Shown here piece by piece: positions 15,801 through 23,398 of a stretch of DNA of 24,704 bases (its first letter is position 1; every line of letters begins with the position of its first letter). The notes beneath the pieces were generated by a model. It saw nothing but the letters and a program-made list of their open reading frames with translations. It did not search any database and had not been told where the DNA came from. Both the position numbers and the translations under genes were made by a program. The stretch is taken from assembly GCA_031549885.1 (NCBI GenBank), contig JAVBPD010000159.1:1-24704 (forward strand), in the 5' to 3' direction. This DNA is from WQUF01 sp031549885 (GTDB taxonomy: Bacteria > Bacillota > Clostridia > Clostridiales > Clostridiaceae).

Positions 15801-17045
15801 TTATTTTATAGTCTTATATTTATCAGGAACAGTTACGTTTGTCATGCCTAAATATCCTTTTCCAAAAACATAGGTATCTTGATAAACTAAAATATGGTTT
15901 TTCTTTTCTTCTCCACTGTTTATATCGGTAAAGTATGATCCATTCCATTTAGCGCCTGGAGTAAACTTTTCAAAGCAAGCCATTAAATCTTCAAATGAAT
16001 CTTTTTTAGCTGATCCTTCAACTACTCTTTTGCCAAATTCAGCAAGTGCTTCTGTTGTTGTGTATGGGAATGAATATGCCCAAGTGCCCATTCTTCCGCT
16101 TCCACCTGCTTTAATAACAGAATCTTCAACCTTTTTAAGTATTGCAGGCCAATCTCCAGCTTCTGCCTTAAGATCTATTCCTAATGCTCCTGGATAACCC
16201 ATTATTGGTGAAGGAAGGTCTGGTTCTATAAATATAGCGCCAAGTGCAGCAACTTGTTTTAAAAGAGGCTCTGTTTGAGCATCATTTGTACAGAAGAAAG
16301 CTGTATCTTTTCCATACTTTTCAACCCATTGTGGCATATGTTCAAGTATGAATTGTTGAGCTCCTGGGATACCAACGTCACTCATAGGGTCAGGTGCAGT
16401 TTCAAATACAAATTGGAGTCCTAAATCTTTACAAGCTTCTTCCATGATATTTCTTCTCCTTGACAAAAGCTCTATAGACATATGCCTTGGGAAGGAAATG
16501 TGCACAAAAGTCTTTGCGCCTAATTTTTTAGCAGCGTCAATCATTAAATATCCACGGTTAATATTATCAGGGTCAATTGCTAAATCAGCAGCAGCTTCTA
16601 TCATGTTTGTATCTTCTTGAGGAGATCCTGATAATAATAAAATATCAGGCCTTGATTGTCTAATTTTTTGAAAAGCAGCTGAAGTTCCTGGTACAGATTG
16701 ATTTACTATGATTGCTTTCATAAGTGGATCATCTGATAGTCCAACTATTTGAGCTATAGTTGTCTCTTGTTCTTGCATGAAGTTGTCAGGATAAGTTACA
16801 TTTTTTACTATTCCGCCACTATCAACAGATCCATATAGTTTTATAAAGGCTTCAGCTCCTCTTAATTCATCTTCTGATTGAGAAACTGTACCAGTTACAA
16901 TACCTATATGAAAATTAGAAGCTCCACCTGAACCGCCTGCAGCTGTAGTATTTGACCCAGATGTAGTAGGATCACCTGTGCAAGAAATAGTGCTAAAAAC
17001 CATCATACCTGTTACAAGTAACGTAAATAATTTTTTAAAATTCAA
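15801..17045 (-). CDS. Substrate-binding lipoprotein of ABC importer (BMP/DUF3798-like)
   Basis: The 414-aa protein has a lipoprotein signal peptide: Lys4-Lys5, a hydrophobic core LFTLLVTGMMVF, and the lipidated Cys22 in STISC, followed by a Ser/Thr/Gly linker to about residue 42. The mature part is a two-lobed periplasmic-binding-protein fold (FHIGIVTGTVSQSEDELRGAE, LLSGSPQEDTNM, KTFVHISFPRHM, DTAFFCTNDAQTEPLLKQVA). It resembles the DUF3798 group of basic membrane protein-like binding proteins, from memory of the family. The TTG start has AGGAGG 7 nt upstream. It is the first gene of the importer operon, after a leader of about 250 nt. Ligand unknown; a purine-related compound is inferred only from neighbours. 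Confidence 0.88.
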   Translation of the reverse strand: MNFKKLFTLLVTGMMVFSTISCTGDPTTSGSNTTAAGGSGGASNFHIGIVTGTVSQSEDELRGAEAFIKLYGSVDSGGIVKNVTYPDNFMQEQETTIAQIVGLSDDPLMKAIIVNQSVPGTSAAFQKIRQSRPDILLLSGSPQEDTNMIEAAADLAIDPDNINRGYLMIDAAKKLGAKTFVHISFPRHMSIELLSRRRNIMEEACKDLGLQFVFETAPDPMSDVGIPGAQQFILEHMPQWVEKYGKDTAFFCTNDAQTEPLLKQVAALGAIFIEPDLPSPIMGYPGALGIDLKAEAGDWPAILKKVEDSVIKAGGSGRMGTWAYSFPYTTTEALAEFGKRVVEGSAKKDSFEDLMACFEKFTPGAKWNGSYFTDINSGEEKKNHILVYQDTYVFGKGYLGMTNVTVPDKYKTIK

Positions 17046-17299
17046 TTATACCCCTCCTAATAAATTAGTTATATTTTGCATATTATGCTAATATCAAAAT
17101 TAAAATAAAATTACCATGTGCAAAGGATTTGGAAACAACCTACAATTTATTTATTTTGTAAAACCTATGTGATACAATGACATGACTTTCCATGATTGTT
17201 AGAATATGTATTAATTTTTGCGAACGTTTAAATATATATCTTTGAAATCAAATCCATATTAGCTATATTTTAGCATATATTTCATTTTTTATTTCTATT
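17046..17299 (-). promoter_or_regulatory. Long 5' leader of the ABC importer operon
   Basis: About 250 nt separate the promoter from the TTG start and hold no convincing gene. There are local hairpins (for example CATG/CATG with flanking CAAT/ATTG around 17178-17201, and GCATA/TATGC around 17078-17088) and a long-range match: GCTAATAT at 17263-17256 is the exact complement of ATATTAGC at 17094-17087, which would close a domain of about 175 nt. A lone CGAAC core (17220-17224) resembles part of a PurR box but lacks its partner. The leader could be regulatory; no known riboswitch class was recognised. Confidence 0.35.
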
Positions 17300-17329
17300 A
17301 TTCTACCATTTTTATTTATTGATGTCCAA
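17300..17329 (-). promoter_or_regulatory. Probable promoter of the ABC importer operon
   Basis: On the minus strand TTGGAC (17329-17324) and TAGAAT (17305-17300) are 18 nt apart. It lies between the lysS terminator and the binding-protein gene. The surrounding DNA is very A/T-rich, so other -10-like sequences exist and the choice is moderate. Confidence 0.5.
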
Positions 17330-17406
17330 TATTAATTTATAAATTTAAAAAAATTTTATATATTAATTTGTGTTTCACCAAAATTATCTATATATTATTA
17401 AGCATT

Positions 17407-17462
17407 AAAAAAATTTGGATGCTTTAAAACTAATTTTTAATTCTAAAACATCCAAATTTTTA
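17407..17462 (-). terminator. Terminator after lysS
   Basis: Inverted arms AAATTTGGATG (17411-17421) and CATCCAAATTT (17449-17459) enclose an A/T-rich loop and are followed by a T run on the minus strand. It begins 10 nt after the lysS stop and isolates the greA-lysS transcript from the importer promoter. Confidence 0.75.
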
Positions 17463-17469
17463 ATTAATA

Positions 17470-18987
17470 TTAATATAATGGTCTCATTGTAGGAAATAAA
17501 ATTACATCTCTTATAGAATGGGAATTTGTTAAAAACATAACTAGTCTGTCTATACCAATTCCTATTCCGCCAGTTGGTGGCATGCCTACTTCTAAAGCAT
17601 TCATAAATTCTTCATCAAGTTCATAAGCTTCATCTTCTCCAAGCTCTCTTTCTTTAGCTTGTTGCATAAATCTTTCCCTTTGAACTATTGGATCATTTAA
17701 TTCTGAATAAGCATTACAAATTTCACGTCCATATATGAATCCTTCAAATCTTTCAGTGAATTCTTCATTCCCACGCTTCTTTTTTGTAAGAGGCGATATT
17801 TCCACTGGATAATCACAGAGAAAAGTTGGCTGAATTAATTTGTCTTCAACAAATTCTTCAAATAAAGCATTTAAAACTTCTCCTTTAGACACGTCGTTTA
17901 AGTTTTTCTTAAATTCTAAATGCTTTTCTTTTGCAATCTGCCTTGCTTCTTCATCGGATTTAATGTCATTGTAATCTATGCCAGTATATTCTTTAACAGC
18001 ATCCACCATTGTAATTCTTCTCCATGGTGGAGTAAAGTCTATTTGGGTATCACCATAAATAACTTTAGTAGTTCCATTTACCTTTTTACAAACATAGGCT
18101 ACCAAGTTTTCTGTAAGCTCCATTATGTCATTGTAATCAGCATAAGCTTCATACAATTCTATCATAGTAAATTCAGGGTTATGTCTTATATCAATTCCTT
18201 CATTTCTAAAGTTTTTACCCATATCATAAACCTTTTCAAAACCACCAACTATAAGCCTTTTTAGGTATAATTCCGTAGCAATTCTCAAGTACATATCTAT
18301 ATCAAGAGCATTATGGTGAGTTTTAAATGGTTTTGCAGAAGCTCCGCTTGCTATAGAGGTAAGTATTGGAGTTTCTACCTCTAAATAGCCCTCATTGTCA
18401 AGAAATTCTCTTATTCCTTTAATTATAATATTTCTTTTTAAAAATGTTGCTTTAACATCTTGATTAACTATGAGATCAACTTCCCTTTGTCTATACCTTA
18501 AATCTGGATCTTTAAGACCATGCCATTTTTCTGGAAGTGGTTTTATGGATTTAGCTATAAGTTTAAAATCGTGAATTTGTATGGTAATCTCTTCTGTTTT
18601 TGTTTTAAAAACAGATCCTTTAACCCAAATTAAGTCTCCTATATCTAAACTCTTAAATACATCTAGATTTTCTTCCCCTACAATGTCTTTTTTAATATAT
18701 AGTTGAATTTTTCCAAATCTATCAATTAAATCTGAGAAACCTGCTTTGCCATGGACCCTCTTGGACATTAATCTTCCTGCAACTAAAACCTCTTTATCTA
18801 GAAAATCGTCAAATTTATCCTTTATTTCAATTGTAGTTGCATTTCTGTTAACTTTATACACATCAAAAGGATCTTTATTTTCCTCTTTAAGCTTTTTTAG
18901 TTTATCAATCCTTTGTTTAATAAATTCATTATACTGTTCTTCTTCTTTTATTAGATCATGTGTATCATTTTTCATCCCATTGTCCAT
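17470..18987 (-). CDS. lysS: Lysyl-tRNA synthetase, class II
   Basis: The 505-aa cytoplasmic enzyme charges tRNA-Lys. An N-terminal anticodon-binding OB fold (about 65-155; VLVAGRLMSKRVHGKAGFSDL) precedes the class II catalytic domain with motif 2 (FRNEGIDIRHNPEFTMIELY) and motif 3 (GGIGIGIDRLVMFLTNSHSIRDVILFP) at the C-terminus. Length and layout are normal. The ATG at 18987 has GGAGG 7 nt upstream. It is 21 nt after greA and shares its promoter. The order coaX-dusB-greA-lysS is typical of clostridia. Confidence 0.97.
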   Translation of the reverse strand: MDNGMKNDTHDLIKEEEQYNEFIKQRIDKLKKLKEENKDPFDVYKVNRNATTIEIKDKFDDFLDKEVLVAGRLMSKRVHGKAGFSDLIDRFGKIQLYIKKDIVGEENLDVFKSLDIGDLIWVKGSVFKTKTEEITIQIHDFKLIAKSIKPLPEKWHGLKDPDLRYRQREVDLIVNQDVKATFLKRNIIIKGIREFLDNEGYLEVETPILTSIASGASAKPFKTHHNALDIDMYLRIATELYLKRLIVGGFEKVYDMGKNFRNEGIDIRHNPEFTMIELYEAYADYNDIMELTENLVAYVCKKVNGTTKVIYGDTQIDFTPPWRRITMVDAVKEYTGIDYNDIKSDEEARQIAKEKHLEFKKNLNDVSKGEVLNALFEEFVEDKLIQPTFLCDYPVEISPLTKKKRGNEEFTERFEGFIYGREICNAYSELNDPIVQRERFMQQAKERELGEDEAYELDEEFMNALEVGMPPTGGIGIGIDRLVMFLTNSHSIRDVILFPTMRPLY

Positions 18988-19008
18988 GGTTTTTCCTCCT
19001 TTATCCTC

Positions 19009-19491
19009 TTATGCTCTTTTTACACTCAATATTTTAAATTCATTTATGCCATTTGGAGCAGCAACTTTAATCACGTCACCTTTTTTCCTCCCAATCAATG
19101 CGCTTCCAACAGGAGATTCATTAGATATTTTATAATTTATTGGGTCAGCTTCTATTGATCCAACAATATGGTACTCAACATTTTCGCCCAATTCAAAATC
19201 TTCAAGCTCTACTACACTGCCAATAGAAACACGGTCATTTGGCACGTCTACGTCATCTACAACTGATGCATTTTTAAGCATAGATTCAAGTTGCAATATT
19301 CTACCTTCCACAAATGCTTGTTCAGTTTTAGCTTCATCATACTCAGAATTTTCACTTAAATCACCAAATGTAAGGGCTACTTTAATTTTTTCTTTGATTT
19401 CATTTCTTCGAACAGTTTTTAGATATTCTAATTCTGCTTCTAATTTTCTAACACCTTCGTAGGTAATTAGATGTTTTTTGTTATAATTCAT
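19009..19491 (-). CDS. greA: Transcription elongation factor GreA
   Basis: The 160-aa protein has an N-terminal coiled coil with the acidic tip GDLSENSEYDEAK (43-55), which reaches into the RNA polymerase secondary channel and stimulates cleavage of backtracked transcripts, and a C-terminal FKBP-like domain (SNESPVGSALIGRKKGDVIKV). The length is standard. The ATG has AGGAGAG 9 nt upstream, and a good promoter lies 55 nt before it. Confidence 0.97.
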   Translation of the reverse strand: MNYNKKHLITYEGVRKLEAELEYLKTVRRNEIKEKIKVALTFGDLSENSEYDEAKTEQAFVEGRILQLESMLKNASVVDDVDVPNDRVSIGSVVELEDFELGENVEYHIVGSIEADPINYKISNESPVGSALIGRKKGDVIKVAAPNGINEFKILSVKRA

Positions 19492-19545
19492 TAATAAATT
19501 CTCTCCTTATACATATTGAATCTAATAATTGAAATCATTCTAAAC

Positions 19546-19574
19546 ATTATATAGTATAGCTTAAAATAAATCAA
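19546..19574 (-). promoter_or_regulatory. Promoter of greA-lysS
   Basis: On the minus strand TTGATT (19574-19569) and a perfect TATAAT (19551-19546) are separated by 17 nt, in the 142-nt gap between dusB and greA. Confidence 0.7.
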
Positions 19575-19578
19575 TGTA

Positions 19579-19619
19579 TAATCCTATTAAAAAGTTATTA
19601 ATTAATAGTACTAGGATTA
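19579..19619. terminator. Hairpin in dusB-greA gap, possible weak terminator
   Basis: Arms TAATCCTA (19579-19586) and TAGGATTA (19612-19619) match exactly. A T run follows on the plus strand, not the minus strand, so it is not a classical terminator for dusB. It may be a 3'-end structure. Strand is left open. Confidence 0.3.
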
Positions 19620-19633
19620 CATTTTTTTTATGA

Positions 19634-20590
19634 TTAAAATTTTAATTTATATTCTTCCAATATTTTTACAACTTTTTCAACATCATATTCAATATTTATT
19701 CTATTCTTAACTTCTATGCTATTAATTAGACCTTTTAAGTACCATCCAATATGTTTTCGCATCTCTATAACACCTTTATATTCGCCATAGTATTCTACTT
19801 GCTTTCTTAAATGAAATATGCACATATTGATTTTTTCTTTTGGAGTTTTTCTAGCATATTGAGTTTTATTTATTTTTGAATTTATCTCTTCAAAAATCCA
19901 AGGGTTACCCATGGCGCCTCTTGCTATCATTATATAATCGCAATTTGTTTTTACTAACATGGATACTGCATCTTCTCCACTTTTTATATCACCATTTCCG
20001 ATTACCGGAATTGACACTTTATCTTTTACATCTTTAATAACATTCCAGTCAGCAAAGCCCTCATAATACTGTTCTCTAGTTCTTCCATGAATAGTAATAG
20101 CATTCGCACCATTTTCTTCCATCGCAAGTGAAAAGTCAACAGCAATGTTCTCAAAGACTTCAAATCCCTTCCTGATTTTTACTGTAACAGGCTTAGATGT
20201 GGCTTTTTTCATCTCTCTTACAATTTCACAAGCTAGATTTCTATTTTTTAAAAGTGCTGCTCCATCTCCATTTTTTACTATTTTAGGAGCAGGGCAGCCC
20301 ATGTTTATGTCAATAACAGATATTCTATCATCTTTTTCAAAAATTTCACAAGCTTTAGCAATGGCATATGGCTCATGCCCAAAAACTTGAACAGCTGCTG
20401 GTATTTCGTTTTTACAAAATGTGACCATATTATAAGTCTTTTCATTTTCAAAGTAAAGAGCCTTTGAACTAACCATCTCAGTATATGTGAGTGCGCATCC
20501 AAATTCTTTACATATTTGTCTAAAAATTACGTCAGAAACACCTGCCATTGGTGCTAAAAAAGCTTTACCTGAAACTTCTAATTTTCTCAT
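19634..20590 (-). CDS. dusB: tRNA-dihydrouridine synthase, DusB type
   Basis: The 318-aa FMN enzyme reduces uridine to dihydrouridine in tRNA. The TIM barrel shows FLAPMAGVSDVIFRQICKEFG near 12-32, the catalytic-cysteine segment VIDINMGCPAPKIVKNGDG near 92-110, the phosphate/FMN region IPVIGNGDIKSGEDA, and ITIHGRTREQYYEGFADW. A helical tRNA-binding domain ends the protein. It starts 2 nt after coaX, with AAAGG (overlapping the coaX stop) as ribosome site, so coupling is likely. Confidence 0.95.
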   Translation of the reverse strand: MRKLEVSGKAFLAPMAGVSDVIFRQICKEFGCALTYTEMVSSKALYFENEKTYNMVTFCKNEIPAAVQVFGHEPYAIAKACEIFEKDDRISVIDINMGCPAPKIVKNGDGAALLKNRNLACEIVREMKKATSKPVTVKIRKGFEVFENIAVDFSLAMEENGANAITIHGRTREQYYEGFADWNVIKDVKDKVSIPVIGNGDIKSGEDAVSMLVKTNCDYIMIARGAMGNPWIFEEINSKINKTQYARKTPKEKINMCIFHLRKQVEYYGEYKGVIEMRKHIGWYLKGLINSIEVKNRINIEYDVEKVVKILEEYKLKF

Positions 20591-20592
20591 AT

Positions 20593-21378
20593 TTACCTTT
20601 CTATGTTCCTCTTATAGATAATCTTAAGTCCTTCTAGTGTAAGAAGAGGATCAACCTTTTCAATTATATCAATTCCATATTTTGATACAAGCCCAGACAT
20701 TCCTCCAGTTGCAATAATATGTGGCTTATTCTCTCCAAGCTCAATCATTTCCTCTGATATTTTTTCAAGAATGTATTTAACTTGACCTATTATACCTAAA
20801 ATAATACCAGATTGCATGCTAGTCACTGTATTTTTGCCAATTACCTTTTGCGGCAGCGTAAGCTCTACCTTTGGCAATTTTGCAGTATTTAAAAATAAAG
20901 CATCTGCAGAAATTTTTATTCCAGGACAAATGCATACTCCTAAATGTTCACAATTTTTTGAAACAACTGAAAAAGTTGTAGCTGTACCAAAATCTATTAC
21001 TATACATGAATTTTTGTATCTTTCATAAGCAGCCACTGCATTAACAATTAAATCTGCTCCTAACTCTTTTGGATTATCTATTTTTATATTAATTCCAGTT
21101 TTAATACCTGGCCCTACTATCATAGGTGTTATATTAAAACATTTTCTTATAGCATGCTCAAAAGTATACATTATATCTGGAACAACAGAAGAAATAATTA
21201 CACCATCTATTTCCTCTGGGCTTATTTTATTTTGTATCAATAGGTTATAAATAAACACATATATTTCATCAGATGTTCTATTTGTCTTTGTTGATAATCT
21301 AAAAGTGGAAATTAAATTATCCTTATCATAAACACCTATTGCAATATTTGTATTTCCAACGTTAACAGCTAATAACAT
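20593..21378 (-). CDS. coaX: Type III pantothenate kinase (CoaX)
   Basis: The 261-aa protein of the ASKHA fold phosphorylates pantothenate, the first step of coenzyme A synthesis. Family motifs are VGNTN (7-11), IVGPGIKTGINIKIDNP (87-103), GADLIVNAVAAYE (107-119), VIDFGTATTFSVV (127-139) and ATGGMSG near the C-terminus. One difference stands out: residue 6, normally the Asp of the D-x-G-N-T nucleotide/metal site, is Asn (codon AAC). The other acidic residues (D109, D129) are kept. It stands between panT and dusB; a substrate-supplying pantothenate transporter next door fits. ATG with GAGGG about 7 nt upstream. Confidence 0.93.
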   Translation of the reverse strand: MLLAVNVGNTNIAIGVYDKDNLISTFRLSTKTNRTSDEIYVFIYNLLIQNKISPEEIDGVIISSVVPDIMYTFEHAIRKCFNITPMIVGPGIKTGINIKIDNPKELGADLIVNAVAAYERYKNSCIVIDFGTATTFSVVSKNCEHLGVCICPGIKISADALFLNTAKLPKVELTLPQKVIGKNTVTSMQSGIILGIIGQVKYILEKISEEMIELGENKPHIIATGGMSGLVSKYGIDIIEKVDPLLTLEGLKIIYKRNIER

Positions 21379-21401
21379 CCATTAACCCTCCATTATATAT
21401 G

Positions 21402-21434
21402 AAAAGCATACCATTTAGGCATGCCCATTTTTTT
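21402..21434 (-). terminator. Hairpin between panT and coaX
   Basis: Arms GCATACC (21406-21412) and GGCATGC (21418-21424) pair with one G-T. On the minus strand the stem is followed by TTTT then C, a weak T tract; on the plus strand it is followed by seven T. It may reduce transcription from panT into coaX. Confidence 0.5.
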
Positions 21435-21456
21435 ATATTTTATTACAAAAATAAAT

Positions 21457-22053
21457 TTATTCTTTTCTAATCTTTTGAATGGCTACAACAATTGGAGTAA
21501 CTATTAAACAAGCTAAAATAGCTTCAAAAATACTTCCAATTCCCATTGATGCTAAAAGTATTTTTCCCATTTCGCTCATGGTTTGACCCTTTGTTATACC
21601 TAATACTTCAGGATGGAGTAAGTAAATAGCGCCGATAACCCCTATAGTATTTGTGTAAGATCCAATAAATGCAGCAACAGAAATTGATCCTTTTTTTAAG
21701 GGCTTTTTAAGTAAAGCAAAAACGTAATAACTTACTATGCCGATTAGTATTCTAGGAACTACAGAAACAAGTGGGTTTAAAAAAGCTGTTGCAACAATGC
21801 TAGGTGCAGATAAAGCTTGATACATGCTAAATACACCAAAAATCAGTCCAACTATAGCTCCAACAAGTGGCCCTTCTAATATTCCAGCAGCTATTACTGG
21901 AAGATGCATTATTGTTGCTCCAACAACATTGATTTGGATGAACCCTAATCTAGTTATTCCAAGCAAAATGCTTATAGAAGATAAAAGCCCAATAGTAGCA
22001 ATTTTTTTTGTGGTTAATTTTGATTTTTTTAATTTAATACTAGGTTTAACCAT
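21457..22053 (-). CDS. panT: ECF transporter S component, predicted pantothenate-specific (PanT)
   Basis: The 198-aa membrane protein has about six hydrophobic helices and a Lys-rich N-terminus (KPSIKLKKSKLTTKKIA). GLLSSISILLGITRLGFIQI followed by HLPVIAAGILEGPLVGAIVGLIFG is the typical start of an energy-coupling-factor S component, which captures a vitamin and uses a shared EcfA/A'/T module (not encoded here). Pantothenate is inferred from the neighbouring coaX. The frame opens at a TTG (22092), but GAGG lies 9 nt before the ATG at 22053 and the extra 13 residues look like translated leader, so I use the ATG. Confidence 0.85.
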   Translation of the reverse strand: MVKPSIKLKKSKLTTKKIATIGLLSSISILLGITRLGFIQINVVGATIMHLPVIAAGILEGPLVGAIVGLIFGVFSMYQALSAPSIVATAFLNPLVSVVPRILIGIVSYYVFALLKKPLKKGSISVAAFIGSYTNTIGVIGAIYLLHPEVLGITKGQTMSEMGKILLASMGIGSIFEAILACLIVTPIVVAIQKIRKE

Positions 22054-22145
22054 TTTTTTCTTCCTCGCTTTCGCTCTAAATTTTAGATGCAATACGAATA
22101 TTTAATTGAAAAATATGTTCAGTTTCATTAGAATACTGACGATTT

Positions 22146-22174
22146 ATTTTATCATTTTAAGAGTAGTATGTCCA
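22146..22174 (-). promoter_or_regulatory. Promoter of panT
   Basis: On the minus strand TGGACA (22174-22169) and TAAAAT (22151-22146) are separated by 17 nt, about 93 nt upstream of the panT ATG, in the gap between divergent panT and the first DUF2785 gene. Confidence 0.5.
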
Positions 22175-22228
22175 TATATTCACAAAAAAATCATAATTTC
22201 ATATATTCAACGATAAAAGTATATTTAT

Positions 22229-22312
22229 TTAAGCATTATGCTTAACCTTTGCTATAATTAAATTATAGTGATATATTATAGTTAAAATTAATTTTTTTTA
22301 GCTATAATATAT
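22229..22312 (+). repeat. Set of inverted repeats in the leader of the first DUF2785 gene
   Basis: Three inverted repeats follow one another. A 17-nt palindrome lies at 22229-22245 (TTAAGCAT, T, ATGCTTAA). A second 17-nt palindrome lies at 22252-22268 (CTATAATT, A, AATTATAG). A pair of 11-nt arms lies at 22271-22281 and 22302-22312 (ATATATTATAG and its exact complement). The second and third share CTATAAT/ATTATAG, so the arms could swap partners. A possible promoter TTGCTA (22249-22254), 17 nt, TATATT (22272-22277) runs through them. They may be operators or an RNA switch. The DNA is extremely A/T-rich, which raises the chance of accidental palindromes. Confidence 0.5.
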
Positions 22313-22351
22313 GATTTAATAAACTTGTTATAATTTAAAGAAGGTGATTGT

Positions 22352-23179
22352 TTGGTTAATGAAAGAGATTCACTTATAATATATCTTCAAAAATTAAAAG
22401 AAAACAAATATAAAATTTCAAATCATTATGAATTAGATATTTATGTTCCTTTAATGTTAAAATACATAGGAGACACAGACCCTATTTTGCGTGATAATTT
22501 GATCTATACCACCTTTAATAAATGGGTTTTAAAGTTAAAGTATTTTACAGAAAACGAACTTTTAGACATTTTAAATACTGTTGTTGATAAAAATCATATG
22601 TTTTTTCATATTGGAAACAGAGATGATTTTACAGTATTTACAAGATCCTTTTCTGTAATAATTATTTGTCTTATATTAAGAAGGCATAGAGAAAAGCCAT
22701 TCTTAAGCAAAGATGAATATATGATGGTTAAAAATTCACTTATAGAATACTATAGAAAAGAAAAAGACTTAAGAGGATATATTGAAAACTATGGGTGGGC
22801 TCATAGTGCTGCTCATGGTGCAGATGGTTTTTTTGAGATTGTGTTATCTAAAGAATGTACTGTTGAAATATGCTCTGATATTTTAGATTCAATAATGAAC
22901 AAGCTTTTAAATGGTTATTATATTTTTTGCCATGAGGAAGATGAGCGAATGGTTAATGTAGTAAACGCAATTTATGCAAGAAAATTTTTTTCAATTGAAA
23001 AATTTGAAATGTGGCTTATGCTTTTAGAAAAGTGTTTAGATAATTTTAATGGGTATAATAAATATTTATCAAAAATAAATGTTAAAAACTTTATGAGAAG
23101 TTTATCTTTTAAAACAAGAGATTTAAGATATGACGAAGAAGTAGCAAATTTAATACATAATTTAGCCATGGAAATATAA
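22352..23179 (+). CDS. DUF2785 family protein, copy 1
   Basis: The 275-aa soluble, probably all-helical protein has no signal peptide or membrane segment. The family signature is the GWAHSAAHGADGF stretch (148-160) after DLRGYIEN, with TRSFSVIIICLILRRHRE earlier (97-114) and GYYIFCHEEDERMVNV (188-203) later. Function is unknown. It starts with TTG, with AAGG 7 nt upstream, exactly as in copy 2. The two copies align end to end without gaps, 182 of 275 residues identical by hand count, and the ends are the most variable. It has its own leader and terminator, so the copies look separately transcribed. It is on the opposite strand to all preceding genes. Confidence 0.85.
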   Translation: MVNERDSLIIYLQKLKENKYKISNHYELDIYVPLMLKYIGDTDPILRDNLIYTTFNKWVLKLKYFTENELLDILNTVVDKNHMFFHIGNRDDFTVFTRSFSVIIICLILRRHREKPFLSKDEYMMVKNSLIEYYRKEKDLRGYIENYGWAHSAAHGADGFFEIVLSKECTVEICSDILDSIMNKLLNGYYIFCHEEDERMVNVVNAIYARKFFSIEKFEMWLMLLEKCLDNFNGYNKYLSKINVKNFMRSLSFKTRDLRYDEEVANLIHNLAMEI

Positions 23180-23208
23180 ACTAGAATTTCGTTTTAAGCA
23201 TAGTGTTC

Positions 23209-23238
23209 ACACCGTCGAAACATGCGGTGTTTTATTTT
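23209..23238 (+). terminator. Terminator after DUF2785 copy 1
   Basis: Arms ACACCG (23209-23214) and CGGTGT (23225-23230) enclose a 10-nt loop and are followed by a T-rich run on the plus strand, 29 nt after the stop codon. Confidence 0.75.
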
Positions 23239-23398
23239 TGCCATATTTGTAAAAATTTAGTTCGTTATTCATTAATTTTAAAATATATTTTATTCTCATA
23301 TGACAATTTTACTTTACTAGTGTTTTGTTAAGATGATATATTATATATAATTTATAATTTATATTTTAATTTGGTAATTTTTATAAGAAGGTGATAAT

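Noticed and set aside
17213..17230. PurR box-like CGAAC core in the importer leader
   Set aside because: Only half of one box matches and the second, inverted box at the expected spacing is missing.
17250..17290. Purine riboswitch-like ATATGG motif in the importer leader
   Set aside because: The P2/P3 stems, the TTTCTACC and CCGTAAA joining segments of the purine riboswitch are absent; a single hexamer in A/T-rich DNA is not evidence.
22054..22092. Extra 13 N-terminal codons of panT from a TTG
   Set aside because: A ribosome site lies inside this stretch at the correct distance from the ATG at 22053, and the added residues are simply basic leader sequence.
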